Source: Nucisporomicrobium flavum
Lineage (GTDB): Bacteria > Actinomycetota > Actinomycetes > Mycobacteriales > Micromonosporaceae
NCBI RefSeq assembly: GCF_016464385.1
Contig: NZ_JADMLH010000006.1
Location: 310,001-374,000, forward strand
DNA length: 64,000 bases
Reading direction: 5' to 3'
Shown: piece after piece, positions 51,093-60,133 of the stretch
Position numbering within the stretch: position 1 is the first letter of the stretch
Layout of the letters: every line of letters begins with the position of its first letter
Notes under the pieces: model-generated
The model's database searches: none
Told to the model about the DNA's origin: nothing
What the model saw: the letters and a program-made list of their open reading frames with translations, nothing else
Made by a program: the position numbers and the translations under genes

Positions 51093-51817
51093 ACGGCCGG
51101 CGCGAAGGGGTCCGCCGACCGGACCACCTGTCCCATCCCGGGGGCCACCGGCACGGGCCGCCCGGAGAGCCGCGCGCACAGCCGGTCGGCGCCGGTCACC
51201 TCGTAGACGAAGGCCATGCCCGGGGCCCGGTCCGGAACGGGCCCGTGCCGCGTCACCAGCAGCACCCAGCCGGCGTCGTACGCGTCCAACGTGGCCGCGC
51301 CCCCCGCTTCCCCGCACGGCGACCGGCCGAGCAGCGCCAGCCCCAGCCCGGAGTAGTACAGCTCGCGGGACGCGCGCCGGTCGGTCTCCGGCACCACCAC
51401 GGCCAGCAACGGCGTGCGGATCGGCCGGCCGGCGCCGTGGACCCGCCGGACGTCACGGATCACGGGTCCGGCCGGGCCGGCGAGCGCGGCCGCCGAGGGC
51501 TCGAACAGCCGCAACCGGTGCCCTCCCGGACCGCGCACGCTCACGAAGGTGCCGAAGGGCTGCCGGTGGGGCGTACCCGGCGGCACGCCACGGTCGCGCA
51601 GGGCCTGGCAGGCGCCGGTCAGGTCGTCGGCGAGAAAGACCAGATCGCAGGGTCCGGCCGCCCCCTCACCCGGGCGCAGCCACAGCTCGACGCCGCCGGC
51701 GAGCAGGCGTGCCTCGCCGGCCCGGGACAGGCCGAGCCGCCCCTCGTAGAACTCCGCGGCCGCGGCGACGTCCGGTACGGGCAGGACGATCCGGGCGAGG
51801 CGGGACGCGGACAGCAT
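51029..51817 (-). CDS. Two-domain VOC protein (divergent member)
   Basis: 262 residues. First VOC repeat about 5-115 (RIVLPVPDVAAAAEFYEGRLGL ... GGHRLRLFEPSAAALAGPAGPVIR), second about 135-250 (LLAVVVPETDRRASRELYYSGLGL). The first repeat keeps the family tail in a worn form; the second ends in a Cys/Pro-rich stretch (LCEDCTPEPGEPALPAVCW). Metal ligands of glyoxalase I are not apparent. It is the last gene of the leftward 51-63 kb operon, 11 bases after the deacetylase gene. A role in sequestering the product is possible, as for its relatives. Confidence 0.8.
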   Translation of the reverse strand: MLSASRLARIVLPVPDVAAAAEFYEGRLGLSRAGEARLLAGGVELWLRPGEGAAGPCDLVFLADDLTGACQALRDRGVPPGTPHRQPFGTFVSVRGPGGHRLRLFEPSAAALAGPAGPVIRDVRRVHGAGRPIRTPLLAVVVPETDRRASRELYYSGLGLALLGRSPCGEAGGAATLDAYDAGWVLLVTRHGPVPDRAPGMAFVYEVTGADRLCARLSGRPVPVAPGMGQVVRSADPFAPAVYLCEDCTPEPGEPALPAVCW

Positions 51818-51828
51818 GGGCTTCTCCC

Positions 51829-52500
51829 TCACGTGAGGCGGATCCGGCGGAACGCCTCGGCGAACTCGTGGCCGGGCTGCTTGCCGGCCAGACGCATCCA
51901 CTCGAGGACCCAGGCGGGCACCGCCGCACCGATCTGGCTGCGGTGACAGCGGATGGCCGCCAGCTTCCGGTCCACGTGTGCGGTGGCGTCGACGTGGTGG
52001 TCCGGGCGCTCGTACCCCGGGACCCAGACCTCCGCCACCTGGTGCGGCGGCGGCGCGTCCGGCACGTCGGGGAAGGCGCGGGCGTTCCCGGCGTCGGGGT
52101 AGAGGGCGGCCAGCGTGGCCTCGCCCACCGCGACGTGGTCGGGGTGCGACGCCTCCACCGGGAGGTCCAGCACGCGCCGGGGGTAGTGGGTGAGCACGAG
52201 CGTGGGGCGCTCGCGGCGGACGTGCAGGGCGATGTCGCGGCGCAGAGCGAGATCGGGCTCGAGGCGGCCGTCGCGCCGGCCGAGGAAGGCGACGGCCCGC
52301 ACGCCGAGGACCGCGGCGGCCGCCCGTTGCTCGCGCGCCCGGACCTCGGCGTCGCCGCCCTGCGCACCGTCGCTGCAGACCAGGTACGACACATCCGCGC
52401 CGCCGGCCACGAACGCCGCGATCGTCGCTCCGAAGTGGAATTCGGCGTCATCGGGGTGCGCGGTGACCACCAGGACGCGGTCCACGGGCTCATCGGACAT
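51829..52500 (-). CDS. PIG-L/LmbE-family N-deacetylase
   Basis: 223 residues. The zinc-binding signature AHPDDAEFHFG is at the N-terminus and the second motif HPDH in VEASHPDHVAVGE. The family removes acyl groups from N-acylated sugars or amines (N-acetylglucosaminyl-PI, mycothiol precursors, antibiotic precursors). In this operon it may unmask an amine late in biosynthesis or remove a protecting acyl group; mycothiol synthesis itself is unlikely without the other genes. The ATG overlaps the end of the CaiB-type gene by 11 bases. Confidence 0.88.
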   Translation of the reverse strand: MSDEPVDRVLVVTAHPDDAEFHFGATIAAFVAGGADVSYLVCSDGAQGGDAEVRAREQRAAAAVLGVRAVAFLGRRDGRLEPDLALRRDIALHVRRERPTLVLTHYPRRVLDLPVEASHPDHVAVGEATLAALYPDAGNARAFPDVPDAPPPHQVAEVWVPGYERPDHHVDATAHVDRKLAAIRCHRSQIGAAVPAWVLEWMRLAGKQPGHEFAEAFRRIRLT

Positions 52501-54154
52501 GGAACCGCCACGGTGTCCCGGGCACCCAGCAGGTGCCGTGATGCTCGAGCAGACCGGATAGGCGCGGGTCCGCCGGCAGCTCCGCCAGGTCCGTACGGGC
52601 CACGGCAGCCACGATTCCCGCGGCCTGCAGTTCCGCGACCCGGTGCGCCGCGGGGCGTTCACCCAGCCGGCCGGCGATCGTCGCGGGGTCCGCGTCCGGC
52701 GGCAGGCCGCAGAACCCGGCGAGCTCGCGTACGGGCGTGTCGTCCGGCGCGACCACGAGGTGACCCGCCGCCGTGGGGATCGGTTCGTGCAGCGGGCCCC
52801 AGCGGCGGTGCGGCGCGCCGGCCAGCACGGTCGCCGCGCCGACGAGCGAGGTGTCGACCCGGCCTCCGTGCCCGGTGCGCTCCCGCTCGTGCAGCGCCGC
52901 CAGGATCGCCTCGGCGACGAGCAGACCACCCGTGACGTCGACGAGGGTCAGCCGCGACGGCACGGGCGGATCGCCGGGTGGGTGCAGCAGCGCTCCGGTC
53001 CCGGCGTACGCCTGCACGGTGAAGTCCCCGGCGATCGGCCCGGGCGCATCCGGCACGCCGCCCCACCCCGACGCGTACGCGTAGACGGCCGCCGGGTTGA
53101 GCCGGGCGAGGTCCGCGCTGTCCACGCCGAGCGCCCCGGCCCGGCCCGGCCGCCAGTTGTGCACGAACACGTCGGCCCCGGCGGCCAGCTCCCGCAGGTC
53201 GTCGCGGCCGGCGGGCCGCTTGTAGTCGATCTCCACCACCCGCTTGCCGCGGTTGTACGCCAGGTAGGCCGCACCCACGTCACCGGCGAGCGGCGGGCTG
53301 TACCGGCCGAAGTCGCCCCCCGGCGGCTCCACTTTGACGACGTCCGCCCCGAGATGGCGCAGCAACAGCCCCGCGAGCGGCCCCTGGAGCCGGGATGTGG
53401 CCTCCACGACGCGCAGTCCCTGCAGCGGCGCGGCGATCGGTGCGCGCCGGCGCCCGTCCGCCACGGGCCCGCCGGGGTGCGGGGTGATCGTCCACGGTGG
53501 TGCGGCGGTCGCGGGCTCGCGTACGGCCACCGCCACGGCACCGCACGCCTCCGCCGCCGCGCGGACCTGCGCGAAGCTGTGCCGGCGTACGGCCCCGGCC
53601 AGGGCCGGCGGCAGCTCGCACCGCCCGGCGAGGTAGCGGTAGACGAACGGCAGCCAGCCCGCCCCCACCTCGTCGGCCCGGTCGAGGCCCAGCCGGCGCC
53701 AGAACGCGACCCAGTCGTCGCCGGAGAGCATCTCGAGCTCCACGAGCACGCCGTCCGCGGTGGCGAACGGGGGCCCGGGCACGCCCGCGGGCGCGTACGG
53801 GAAGGTCCCCCCGCCGGTGGCGATGGCCAGGTGGTGGGTGAGGAACTGCAGGGCGCCCGCCGGCCCGGGCAGGTCGACAGCGGTGACGTTCAGCCCACGC
53901 CGGCGGGCGATCAGGCCGGCCAGCAGGCCCTGCCCGGCCAGCAGCTCCGTGGCCACCGTCGCGACGTCGATGCCGAGGCGCCGCGGTGCGCCGTGGTCGC
54001 GCCCGTGGATCGCCATGAGGCCGGTCAGCGCCTGCAGCACCGGCTCGGGCACCGGACGGTCCACGAACAGCTCCAACCGGCTCGTGCCGTCCCGTACGGC
54101 GAACCCCGCGCTCTCCGCGCGGACGCCCAGCAGCCGCAGATGTTCCGCGCTCAT
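52490..54154 (-). CDS. CaiB/BaiF-type class III CoA-transferase, fused form
   Basis: 554 residues. Residues 1-225 resemble part of a CaiB domain (LGIDVATVATELLAGQGLLA) without the N-terminal CoA-binding half; residues 245-550 form a fuller CaiB domain starting LQGLRVVEATSRLQGPLAG, with GADVVKVEPPGGDFGR, AYNRGKRVVEIDYK and the Asp in GDFTVQAYAGTG that corresponds to the catalytic position. Class III transferases move CoA between carboxylic acids. The ATG overlaps the stop of the acyl-AMP ligase gene, so the pair may activate an acid and exchange its CoA. This is an uncommon component of an enediyne cluster. Confidence 0.83.
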   Translation of the reverse strand: MSAEHLRLLGVRAESAGFAVRDGTSRLELFVDRPVPEPVLQALTGLMAIHGRDHGAPRRLGIDVATVATELLAGQGLLAGLIARRRGLNVTAVDLPGPAGALQFLTHHLAIATGGGTFPYAPAGVPGPPFATADGVLVELEMLSGDDWVAFWRRLGLDRADEVGAGWLPFVYRYLAGRCELPPALAGAVRRHSFAQVRAAAEACGAVAVAVREPATAAPPWTITPHPGGPVADGRRRAPIAAPLQGLRVVEATSRLQGPLAGLLLRHLGADVVKVEPPGGDFGRYSPPLAGDVGAAYLAYNRGKRVVEIDYKRPAGRDDLRELAAGADVFVHNWRPGRAGALGVDSADLARLNPAAVYAYASGWGGVPDAPGPIAGDFTVQAYAGTGALLHPPGDPPVPSRLTLVDVTGGLLVAEAILAALHERERTGHGGRVDTSLVGAATVLAGAPHRRWGPLHEPIPTAAGHLVVAPDDTPVRELAGFCGLPPDADPATIAGRLGERPAAHRVAELQAAGIVAAVARTDLAELPADPRLSGLLEHHGTCWVPGTPWRFHVR

Positions 54155-55731
54155 CCGCGGACCAGCCGCTCGGTGGGCGCCGCCTCGACCGCCGTCCGCA
54201 GCCACGGCAGGTCGACCTTGCCGATGGCCGTCCGCGGTATCTCGTCGAGCAGGCACAGCTCCTCGGGCAGCTTGAACGGCGCCAGGACGCCGGCGAGCGC
54301 GGCACGGACCCCGGCGAGGGTGGGGACGTGGCCGTCGGCGGGCCGTACGCACGCGCACACCGTCTCGCCGACCACCGGATCGGGCCGGCCCAGCACCGCC
54401 GCGTCGGCGACCTCCGGGCAGCGCAGCAGGGCCAGCTCGACCTCGGTGGGGTCGATCTTCAGCCCGCCGCGGTCGATCTGGTGCTTGATCCGCCCGTGGA
54501 TGTAGAGGCGGCCCTGCTCGTCGAGATGGCCGAGGTCGCCGGAGTAGTACCACTCGGCCGGCCGGGGTTCCGGCTGGCGCGGGGCCACGGCACCGTCCCC
54601 TTCGGTCCAGTAGCGGACCGGGAACACCCCGCGGGAGAACGCCACCTCGCCGACCTCACCGACGGGCAGCGGCGCGCGGTCCGGTCCCACGATCGTCACC
54701 GAACCGGGTTCCGGGCGGCCCACCGAGCCGCGCAGGACGTCCTCCGGGTCGCTGGTGGCCACGCCGACGGCCTCGCTGGAGCCGTACATGATGGTCAGGT
54801 CGGCGCCGAACCGCTCCCAGACGGCATTGACGAGCCCGGGCGGGAACCGTCCGGCCGTCCCGACGGCGAGCCGCACCGAGTCGACCCGGTGGCGCTCGCC
54901 CAGGCGGTCGAGCAGCATCGTGAAGTGCGCCGGGGCACCGTTCAGCACGGTCACCCCCTCGTCGGTGACGGCCCGCAGCGCGCTCTCGGGCGAGAAGTGG
55001 TCGAGCAGCACGAGCCGGCCGCCGCCGAGCAGCCCTGCGAGGGCCATCATCATCCCGAAGCCGTGGCTGAGCGGGAGCTGCACGAGGTGCACGTCCTCGG
55101 GGCCGAAGCCCTGCCAGCGCGCCAGCCCCGGCCAGCGGCGGGCGAGGTTGCCGTGGAAGCCGACGGTCGCCTTCGGGGTGCCGGTGGTGCCGGAGGAGAT
55201 GAACACGACCGCCGGATCCGCGGGTGCCGGTCCGACACCGGGTGACGGCAGGTCGGCGGGGGCGCCATCGCCGGTCAGGCTCCACCGCAGATAGTCGTTG
55301 GGCATCAGGTGCTCGGTCACGGCGACGACACGCAGTCCCGGTACGCGGCGCCGCACCTCGGCCGCCGTCCGGAACGGATTCTGCCGGTCGCCGGACGGCT
55401 CGTACAGCAGCGCGGCGGCACCGGTCTTCGCGGCGATGGCGGTGAGCTCGGACCCGGTGGAGCGATGGTCGGCGGCCACGTGCACGGCCCCGTACGACCA
55501 GGCGGCGGCCATCGCGACCAGGTGCTCGCAGCGGTTGCCGACCGCGCAGACGATCCGGTCGCCGGGCGCGATGCCGTACCAGGCGTAGATGCCGGCGAGC
55601 CGGTGGGCCGCGCGGGCCATCGCCCCGTAGGTCAGCCGGTGGTCGGGACAGACCAGCGCCTCCCGGCCGGGCCGGCGCCGCCAGGCGGCGGCGAGGGCGT
55701 CGGCCAGCGTCGGCGGCTGATCGGCATCCAT
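54151..55731 (-). CDS. Class I AMP-forming acyl-CoA ligase
   Basis: 526 residues with GGGAGCTGCC before the ATG. ANL motifs: VFISSGTTGTPKATVGF, LPLSHGFGMMMAL, MYGSSEAVGV, YYSGDLGHLDEQGRLYIHGR, and C-terminal Lys in PRTAIGKVDLP. Overall it resembles benzoate- and long-chain-type CoA ligases more than FAALs. It would activate a carboxylic acid to a CoA ester for use by the overlapping CaiB gene product or other enzymes of the operon. The substrate is unknown; an aromatic acid is possible. Confidence 0.88.
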   Translation of the reverse strand: MDADQPPTLADALAAAWRRRPGREALVCPDHRLTYGAMARAAHRLAGIYAWYGIAPGDRIVCAVGNRCEHLVAMAAAWSYGAVHVAADHRSTGSELTAIAAKTGAAALLYEPSGDRQNPFRTAAEVRRRVPGLRVVAVTEHLMPNDYLRWSLTGDGAPADLPSPGVGPAPADPAVVFISSGTTGTPKATVGFHGNLARRWPGLARWQGFGPEDVHLVQLPLSHGFGMMMALAGLLGGGRLVLLDHFSPESALRAVTDEGVTVLNGAPAHFTMLLDRLGERHRVDSVRLAVGTAGRFPPGLVNAVWERFGADLTIMYGSSEAVGVATSDPEDVLRGSVGRPEPGSVTIVGPDRAPLPVGEVGEVAFSRGVFPVRYWTEGDGAVAPRQPEPRPAEWYYSGDLGHLDEQGRLYIHGRIKHQIDRGGLKIDPTEVELALLRCPEVADAAVLGRPDPVVGETVCACVRPADGHVPTLAGVRAALAGVLAPFKLPEELCLLDEIPRTAIGKVDLPWLRTAVEAAPTERLVRG

Positions 55732-55790
55732 GGCAGCTCCCGCGATCGGCGTCCGCCCCAGCATCCGCCGGGCGGGCCGCCGCGGTCTTC

Positions 55791-57203
55791 TCACGGCTTG
55801 CGGGACCCGGCGTCCCCGTCCGCCGGCGGGATGTTCTGGTTGAGCCGGAACACGTTGCCGGGGTCGTAGTGCCGCTTCAGCACGCGCAGCCGCTGCCAGG
55901 CCACCGGGTGGTACGCCTCGCGCACCCGCTCCGGGCCCTCGTCGCCCAGCTCGTTGACGTACGCGCCCGAGCAGTGCGGCCGCAGCCCCGCCCACACCCG
56001 GTCTGCCCAGGCCACGTGGGCGGCTGCCTCTTCCGGGCGCTGCCAGACCGCGTCCACCGAGCAGCTGACGGCGGCTCCCCGGTGCCCGACCGCGGTGTCG
56101 AGCTCCCCTGCCCGGGCGACCGCGCCGCCCAGCGGGCTGATCATCACGATGGAGCCAGGCCCGGGGACGACGCAGCCGGGTGCGGTCAGCGCGTCGACGG
56201 CGGCGTCGGTCAGCGCGGGCAGGTAGCCGGAGCGGCCGTGTACGAAGGAACCGAACCGGCCCGCCATGTCGTACAGCCGCTGCAGGGAGGTGTAACGCAT
56301 CGGAGTCAGCCGGCGCAGCAACGGCTCGCCGAGCTCGCGCAACGCGCGCAGATCGCGGTCGGCCCGGTCCGCCGTGCCGAGGTGGCACACGGCCAGCGCG
56401 ACCGCGGGCCGGCCGCGCAGCTGCGGCGGGACGAACGGCGCGGGCGGCAGGCGCAGCAGGTTGCACTGGGCCGAGAGGTCGTCGGGGGCCCCGGCGAGAA
56501 AGCCGCGGTACCAGCGCAGCACCCGCGCCGCCTGCTCCGCCGCGTAGAAGACCGCGCCACCGAAGACGACCGGTCCCACCGGATGCAGCCGGAACTCCAG
56601 CGAGGTCACGACGCCGAAGTTGCCGCCGCCGCCGCGCAACGCCCAGAAGAGGCCGGGCTCAGAGTTCTCGTCCGCCCGTACTCCGGTGCCGTCCGCCGTC
56701 ACCACCTCGGCCGCGCGCACATTGTCCGCGGCCAGGCCGTACCGGCGCATGAGCCAGCCGAAGCCGCCGCCCAGGGTCAGCCCGGCCACACCGGTCGTCG
56801 AGATCCGGCCGCCGGTGGTGGCGAGCCCGGCCTCCTGCGTCCGCGTGTCGAGCTCACCCCAGAGCACGCCCGGCTGCACGACGGCGAGCCGACGGGCCGG
56901 GTCCACGCGGATGTCGCGCAGCCCCGACAGGTCGACGGTGACTCCGCCGTCGCTCACCGCCCGGCCGGTGACGTTGTGCCCCGTGCTGCGCACCGACAGC
57001 TCCAGCTCGTGGCGGACCGCGTACCGGACCGCCGTCGCGACGTCCGCCGCGTCCGCGCAGCGCACCACCACCAGGGGCCGGCGGCCCGCGGCGCCGGCGT
57101 TCCAGACCCGGCAGGCCTCGTCGTAGCCCTCGTCGCCGGCGCGCAGCACCGCACCGTGCACGGCGCCGGCGAGGTCCCGGACGGCCGCGGTGGCGAGCTC
57201 CAC
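55791..57203 (-). CDS. BBE-like FAD-linked oxidoreductase
   Basis: 470 residues from a GTG start. PCMH-type FAD-binding domain (about 40-215) with RSTGHNVTGRAVSDGG, whose His is the usual 8-alpha covalent FAD link. The second covalent site, normally a Cys in the following Gly-rich loop, reads ISTTGVAGLTLGGGFGWL, so only a single covalent link is expected. The C-terminal BBE motif is YNELGDEG-like with the ending YDPGNVFRLNQNI. Family members oxidise alcohols, sugars or cyclise alkaloids and polyketides. It follows the VOC gene at 57205 by one base and is probably a tailoring oxidase. Confidence 0.92.
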   Translation of the reverse strand: MELATAAVRDLAGAVHGAVLRAGDEGYDEACRVWNAGAAGRRPLVVVRCADAADVATAVRYAVRHELELSVRSTGHNVTGRAVSDGGVTVDLSGLRDIRVDPARRLAVVQPGVLWGELDTRTQEAGLATTGGRISTTGVAGLTLGGGFGWLMRRYGLAADNVRAAEVVTADGTGVRADENSEPGLFWALRGGGGNFGVVTSLEFRLHPVGPVVFGGAVFYAAEQAARVLRWYRGFLAGAPDDLSAQCNLLRLPPAPFVPPQLRGRPAVALAVCHLGTADRADRDLRALRELGEPLLRRLTPMRYTSLQRLYDMAGRFGSFVHGRSGYLPALTDAAVDALTAPGCVVPGPGSIVMISPLGGAVARAGELDTAVGHRGAAVSCSVDAVWQRPEEAAAHVAWADRVWAGLRPHCSGAYVNELGDEGPERVREAYHPVAWQRLRVLKRHYDPGNVFRLNQNIPPADGDAGSRKP

Positions 57204-57204
57204 C

Positions 57205-58155
57205 TCAGTACGTCTCGGCGAGGACCCGTCGCAGCACCTCGCCGCTGGGCAGGCGCAGCGACTCCGGCGACGGCTCGTACAGGAAGAAGACGTGCCCGGA
57301 CGGGTCGACGAAGCGGGCCGTGGCCCCGATGCCGGAGCGCACCACGCCCTCGGGGAAGTCGACGCCCTTCTCCCGCAGGTTCTTGACGGTCACCTCGATG
57401 TCGGGCGCGTGCAGCACGACCGCCTTGCCGCCCATCTCGACGGGATTGACGGTACGCGGCGGGCACGGGTGATCGATGATCTCCTCCTCCTCGCGGACGG
57501 TCTCCAGCGAATGGGTGGTGAGGATGATCCCGCCGGTGTCGTACTTGACCACGCCCTCCTCGTCCGCCGTGGACGCCCGGCTGCACGGCCCGCCCTCGAG
57601 GTCGCGAATCCCGAGGGTCTGCGAGTAGAGCGCGAACGCCTCGTCGGCGTCCCGGACGAACAGGAAGAGGTAGATCAGTGGCTTGCCGTCGAGGGTGAAG
57701 CCGTCGTCGGCCGCGACCGTGCCCTCCACGCGACGGCGGGACAGCGCGCGTACGGCCTCGATCCGGTCACCACTCGGCCAGGTCAGGGACTCCTCGGAGG
57801 TCTCGTACAGGGTGAACCAGTGCCCGTCCGGGTCGTAGAAGTCGGTGATGGCTCCGATCTCGTACCGGTGCGTCTCGGTGAAGGTCACGCCGCGCGCCTC
57901 CAGGGCGGCCCGGGCCCGGTCGACGTCGTCCACCAGGAAGACGATGTCGGTGGAGTGGTCGTGCTCGCCGGGCAGGGTGACGCCGAAGTCCGACGCCCGG
58001 TTCAGCGCGAGGATCACCTCTCCGGTGTCGTACTTGACGGACTGGGCGTCCTCCTCCAGGACCCGCAGGCCCAGGGTCCGCTCGAAGAAGTCGCGCGAGA
58101 CGTCCATGTCGCGCACGTAGAGGAACAGGTAGACGACGCGGGGATCGGTGAGCAC
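57205..58155 (-). CDS. Two-domain VOC protein
   Basis: 316 residues from a GTG start. Two complete VOC repeats: 1-135 (VVYLFLYVRDMDVSRDFFER ... LYETSEESLTWPSGDRIEAV) and 155-316 (PLIYLFLFVRDADEAFALYS ... LYEPSPESLRLPSGEVLRRV). Both begin with a Y-L-F-x-(F/Y) strand with no metal-binding His or Gln and end with the same P-S-x-E-S-L-x-x-P-S-G tail. The repeats are clearly duplicates of each other and of the neighbouring proteins. This fits a non-enzymatic ligand-binding protein as in TnmS or bleomycin-binding proteins, though dioxygenase-like chemistry cannot be excluded. It lies between two flavoenzyme genes of the operon. Confidence 0.87.
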   Translation of the reverse strand: MLTDPRVVYLFLYVRDMDVSRDFFERTLGLRVLEEDAQSVKYDTGEVILALNRASDFGVTLPGEHDHSTDIVFLVDDVDRARAALEARGVTFTETHRYEIGAITDFYDPDGHWFTLYETSEESLTWPSGDRIEAVRALSRRRVEGTVAADDGFTLDGKPLIYLFLFVRDADEAFALYSQTLGIRDLEGGPCSRASTADEEGVVKYDTGGIILTTHSLETVREEEEIIDHPCPPRTVNPVEMGGKAVVLHAPDIEVTVKNLREKGVDFPEGVVRSGIGATARFVDPSGHVFFLYEPSPESLRLPSGEVLRRVLAETY

Positions 58156-58187
58156 GGTCGGACTTCCCTTCTCGGACGGTGCACGGA

Positions 58188-58970
58188 TCAGCGGTGCGCG
58201 GCGGCGCCCCCGCTCATGAGGTCGAGCACCTTGGCGGCGCTGCCCCAGGTGAGGCTCTCCGCCGACGGCTGATAGAGGCAGAACGTGTGCCCGTCCGGGT
58301 CACGGAACCGGGCGGTGCCGCCGATGTCGCTGAATCCCGACGGCGAGCTGAACCGCAGCCCGCGCGCCCGCAGCGCCCACTCGGCGGCACCCACGTCGGC
58401 GGCGTAGAAGACACCGAGGAAGGCGTTGTAGCGGATCGGGCGCCCGTCGGGCGCGTGTTCGCTGCGGTACGTCACGAGGTCCAGCGAGCCCGTGCGATAG
58501 CGGCAGCCCTGCTCGTCCTCCGCCACGAGGGTCAGGCCCAGCACGTCGCGGTAGAAGATGAGCGAGGCGGCCGGGTCGGTCACCGCGAACCGCAGCTCGC
58601 AGATGTCGGCACGCAGCGCGGGGTCGGCGGGACGCTCGCCGGCGAACACGTAGTGGTGCCCGTCGGCGTCGGTGAACGCGGCGCCCCGGCGGTCCACGAC
58701 GGCGCGGTCGGCGACCCGGACGACGATGGTGACGCCGTCCGCGGCCTCGCCCCGGAACTTGCGCTCGGCGAAGAGGTTGACGGCCAGCAGGGTGCCGCCC
58801 GCGTCGTACTTGACCAGGCCGTGGTGCTCATGCGGCGGGTGGAACTGGTTCTCCACCACGGCGAGGCCGAACTCGTCCTCGTACAGGCGGCGGTGCCGCG
58901 GGAGCGACGACACGTCGACGAACACGAACATCAGCGGCGAGCCGGCGAGGCCGTCCTGCTCGGTGATCAT
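58188..58970 (-). CDS. Two-domain VOC protein
   Basis: 260 residues; GGAGG precedes the ATG, which overlaps the stop of the DAO-type oxidase gene. First repeat about 8-115 (PLMFVFVDVSSLPRHRRLYE, VKYDAGGTLLAVNLF), somewhat shortened; second about 120-260 (CELRFAVTDPAASLIFYRDV ... LYQPSAESLTWGSAAKVLDL). It is closest in layout to the VOC protein at 32989: same short first repeat and same order of motifs (VVKYEAGTVILALNL against LVKYDAGGTLLAVNL). The family tail is present. No glyoxalase metal site is evident. Confidence 0.87.
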   Translation of the reverse strand: MITEQDGLAGSPLMFVFVDVSSLPRHRRLYEDEFGLAVVENQFHPPHEHHGLVKYDAGGTLLAVNLFAERKFRGEAADGVTIVVRVADRAVVDRRGAAFTDADGHHYVFAGERPADPALRADICELRFAVTDPAASLIFYRDVLGLTLVAEDEQGCRYRTGSLDLVTYRSEHAPDGRPIRYNAFLGVFYAADVGAAEWALRARGLRFSSPSGFSDIGGTARFRDPDGHTFCLYQPSAESLTWGSAAKVLDLMSGGAAAHR

Positions 58971-60130
58971 CGGGAACCTCCGAAGCGCGCGGGATCGAGG
59001 GGGGCGAGCAGCGGGTCCGGCCGCCCGGTCGTCATCGTGACGGCGAGCGCGCGGGCCGTGCCGAGGGCCGGCGGCAGCCCGTGGCCGCCGAAGCCCGCGA
59101 TGACCCACTGCCGCGCGCCGCCCGGCAGCGCCCCGGCGAGCGGCCGGCCGTCGGCGGTCTGGTCCATGATCCCGGCCCATCGGCCCGTGACCGTGTGGGG
59201 CGGGAAGCCGGGGAACGTGGCGGCGAGGAACGCCGACAACGCGCGCTGGATCGCCGGGTTCAGCTGCTCGGCACGGGTGCCCGTCTCGGCGCCGGGGTCG
59301 GCCGACCGGCACCCGCCGAGCACGACGGCCCCGTCGTCGGTCTGTCGCCAGTAGACACTGCCGAAGTCGACGGCCATCGCGGGCGCGCCCATCGGCGGCA
59401 GCGCCCCGGTCGCGAGGACCTGCCCCCGCATCGGAGTGATCACCTCTCCGAGGCCCGGGTGGAAGGTGCCGGTCTCCGCCGCGCACGCGAAGACCACGTG
59501 CGATGCCTCGACCGGTCCGCGCGCGGTGTGCACCCGCCAGCCCCGCCGGCGCCCCGGCACCACGTCACGCACCGGGGTACGGGTGGCCACGCACGCCCCC
59601 CGACGGTGCGCCGCGGCAGCGAGCCCGTGGACCAGCCGGACGGGGTGCACCACGTGGCCGTCGGACGCCCAGCGGCCGCCCGCGTACCGGGGTGCGATCG
59701 GCATGCCGGCCTTCTTCTCGCACTCCGGCCGGTCCAGGGCCCGCAGCGGCGGCGCGTCCGGCGAGCGGCGGGCCACCTCGGCCCGGACCTCGGCGAGGAC
59801 GGCCGTCGAGGAGGAGAGCGCCAGGTGCCCCGTACGCCGGAACCCCGCGTCGATCCCCTCCTCGGCCAGCACCGACCTCAGGAGCCCCGGGTGCTCGAGC
59901 GGGCGCGGCGCCGGCAGGAACACCCCGGCGTTGCGGCCGCTCGCGCCCCGGGCCAGCGGGCCGCGTTCGGCCAGCAGCACCGCCCAGCCCGAGCGGGCCA
60001 GCCAGTAGGCCGTCGCGACGCCCGCCAGCCCGCCGCCGACCACGACCGCGTCCACCTCGGCCGGCAGCACGGCCGGCGCGGGGAACGGGTCGGGGCCGGC
60101 GGTCGCGAGCCACGCGGTCGTCCGATCCAC
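58967..60130 (-). CDS. DAO-family FAD-dependent oxidoreductase
   Basis: 387 residues from a GTG start. The N-terminal FAD motif is AVVVGGGLAGVATAYWLARSG with the acidic residue at the end of strand two in LLAERG, and GASGRNAGVFLP continues the glycine-oxidase/DadA pattern. The C-terminal part has TPMRGQVLATG and the terminal FAD contact VIAGFGGHGLPPALGTARAL. DAO enzymes oxidise amines or amino acids to imines. It is coupled at both ends: three bases after the unknown protein gene at 60134 and overlapping the VOC gene. A carrier-free amino acid or amino sugar is a plausible substrate. Confidence 0.88.
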   Translation of the reverse strand: MDRTTAWLATAGPDPFPAPAVLPAEVDAVVVGGGLAGVATAYWLARSGWAVLLAERGPLARGASGRNAGVFLPAPRPLEHPGLLRSVLAEEGIDAGFRRTGHLALSSSTAVLAEVRAEVARRSPDAPPLRALDRPECEKKAGMPIAPRYAGGRWASDGHVVHPVRLVHGLAAAAHRRGACVATRTPVRDVVPGRRRGWRVHTARGPVEASHVVFACAAETGTFHPGLGEVITPMRGQVLATGALPPMGAPAMAVDFGSVYWRQTDDGAVVLGGCRSADPGAETGTRAEQLNPAIQRALSAFLAATFPGFPPHTVTGRWAGIMDQTADGRPLAGALPGGARQWVIAGFGGHGLPPALGTARALAVTMTTGRPDPLLAPLDPARFGGSR

Positions 60131-60133
60131 CGG

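Noticed and set aside
51829..52500. Mycothiol biosynthesis deacetylase (MshB)
   Set aside because: No other mycothiol genes are present and the gene is embedded in a VOC/CoA-ligase operon; the general family assignment is safer.
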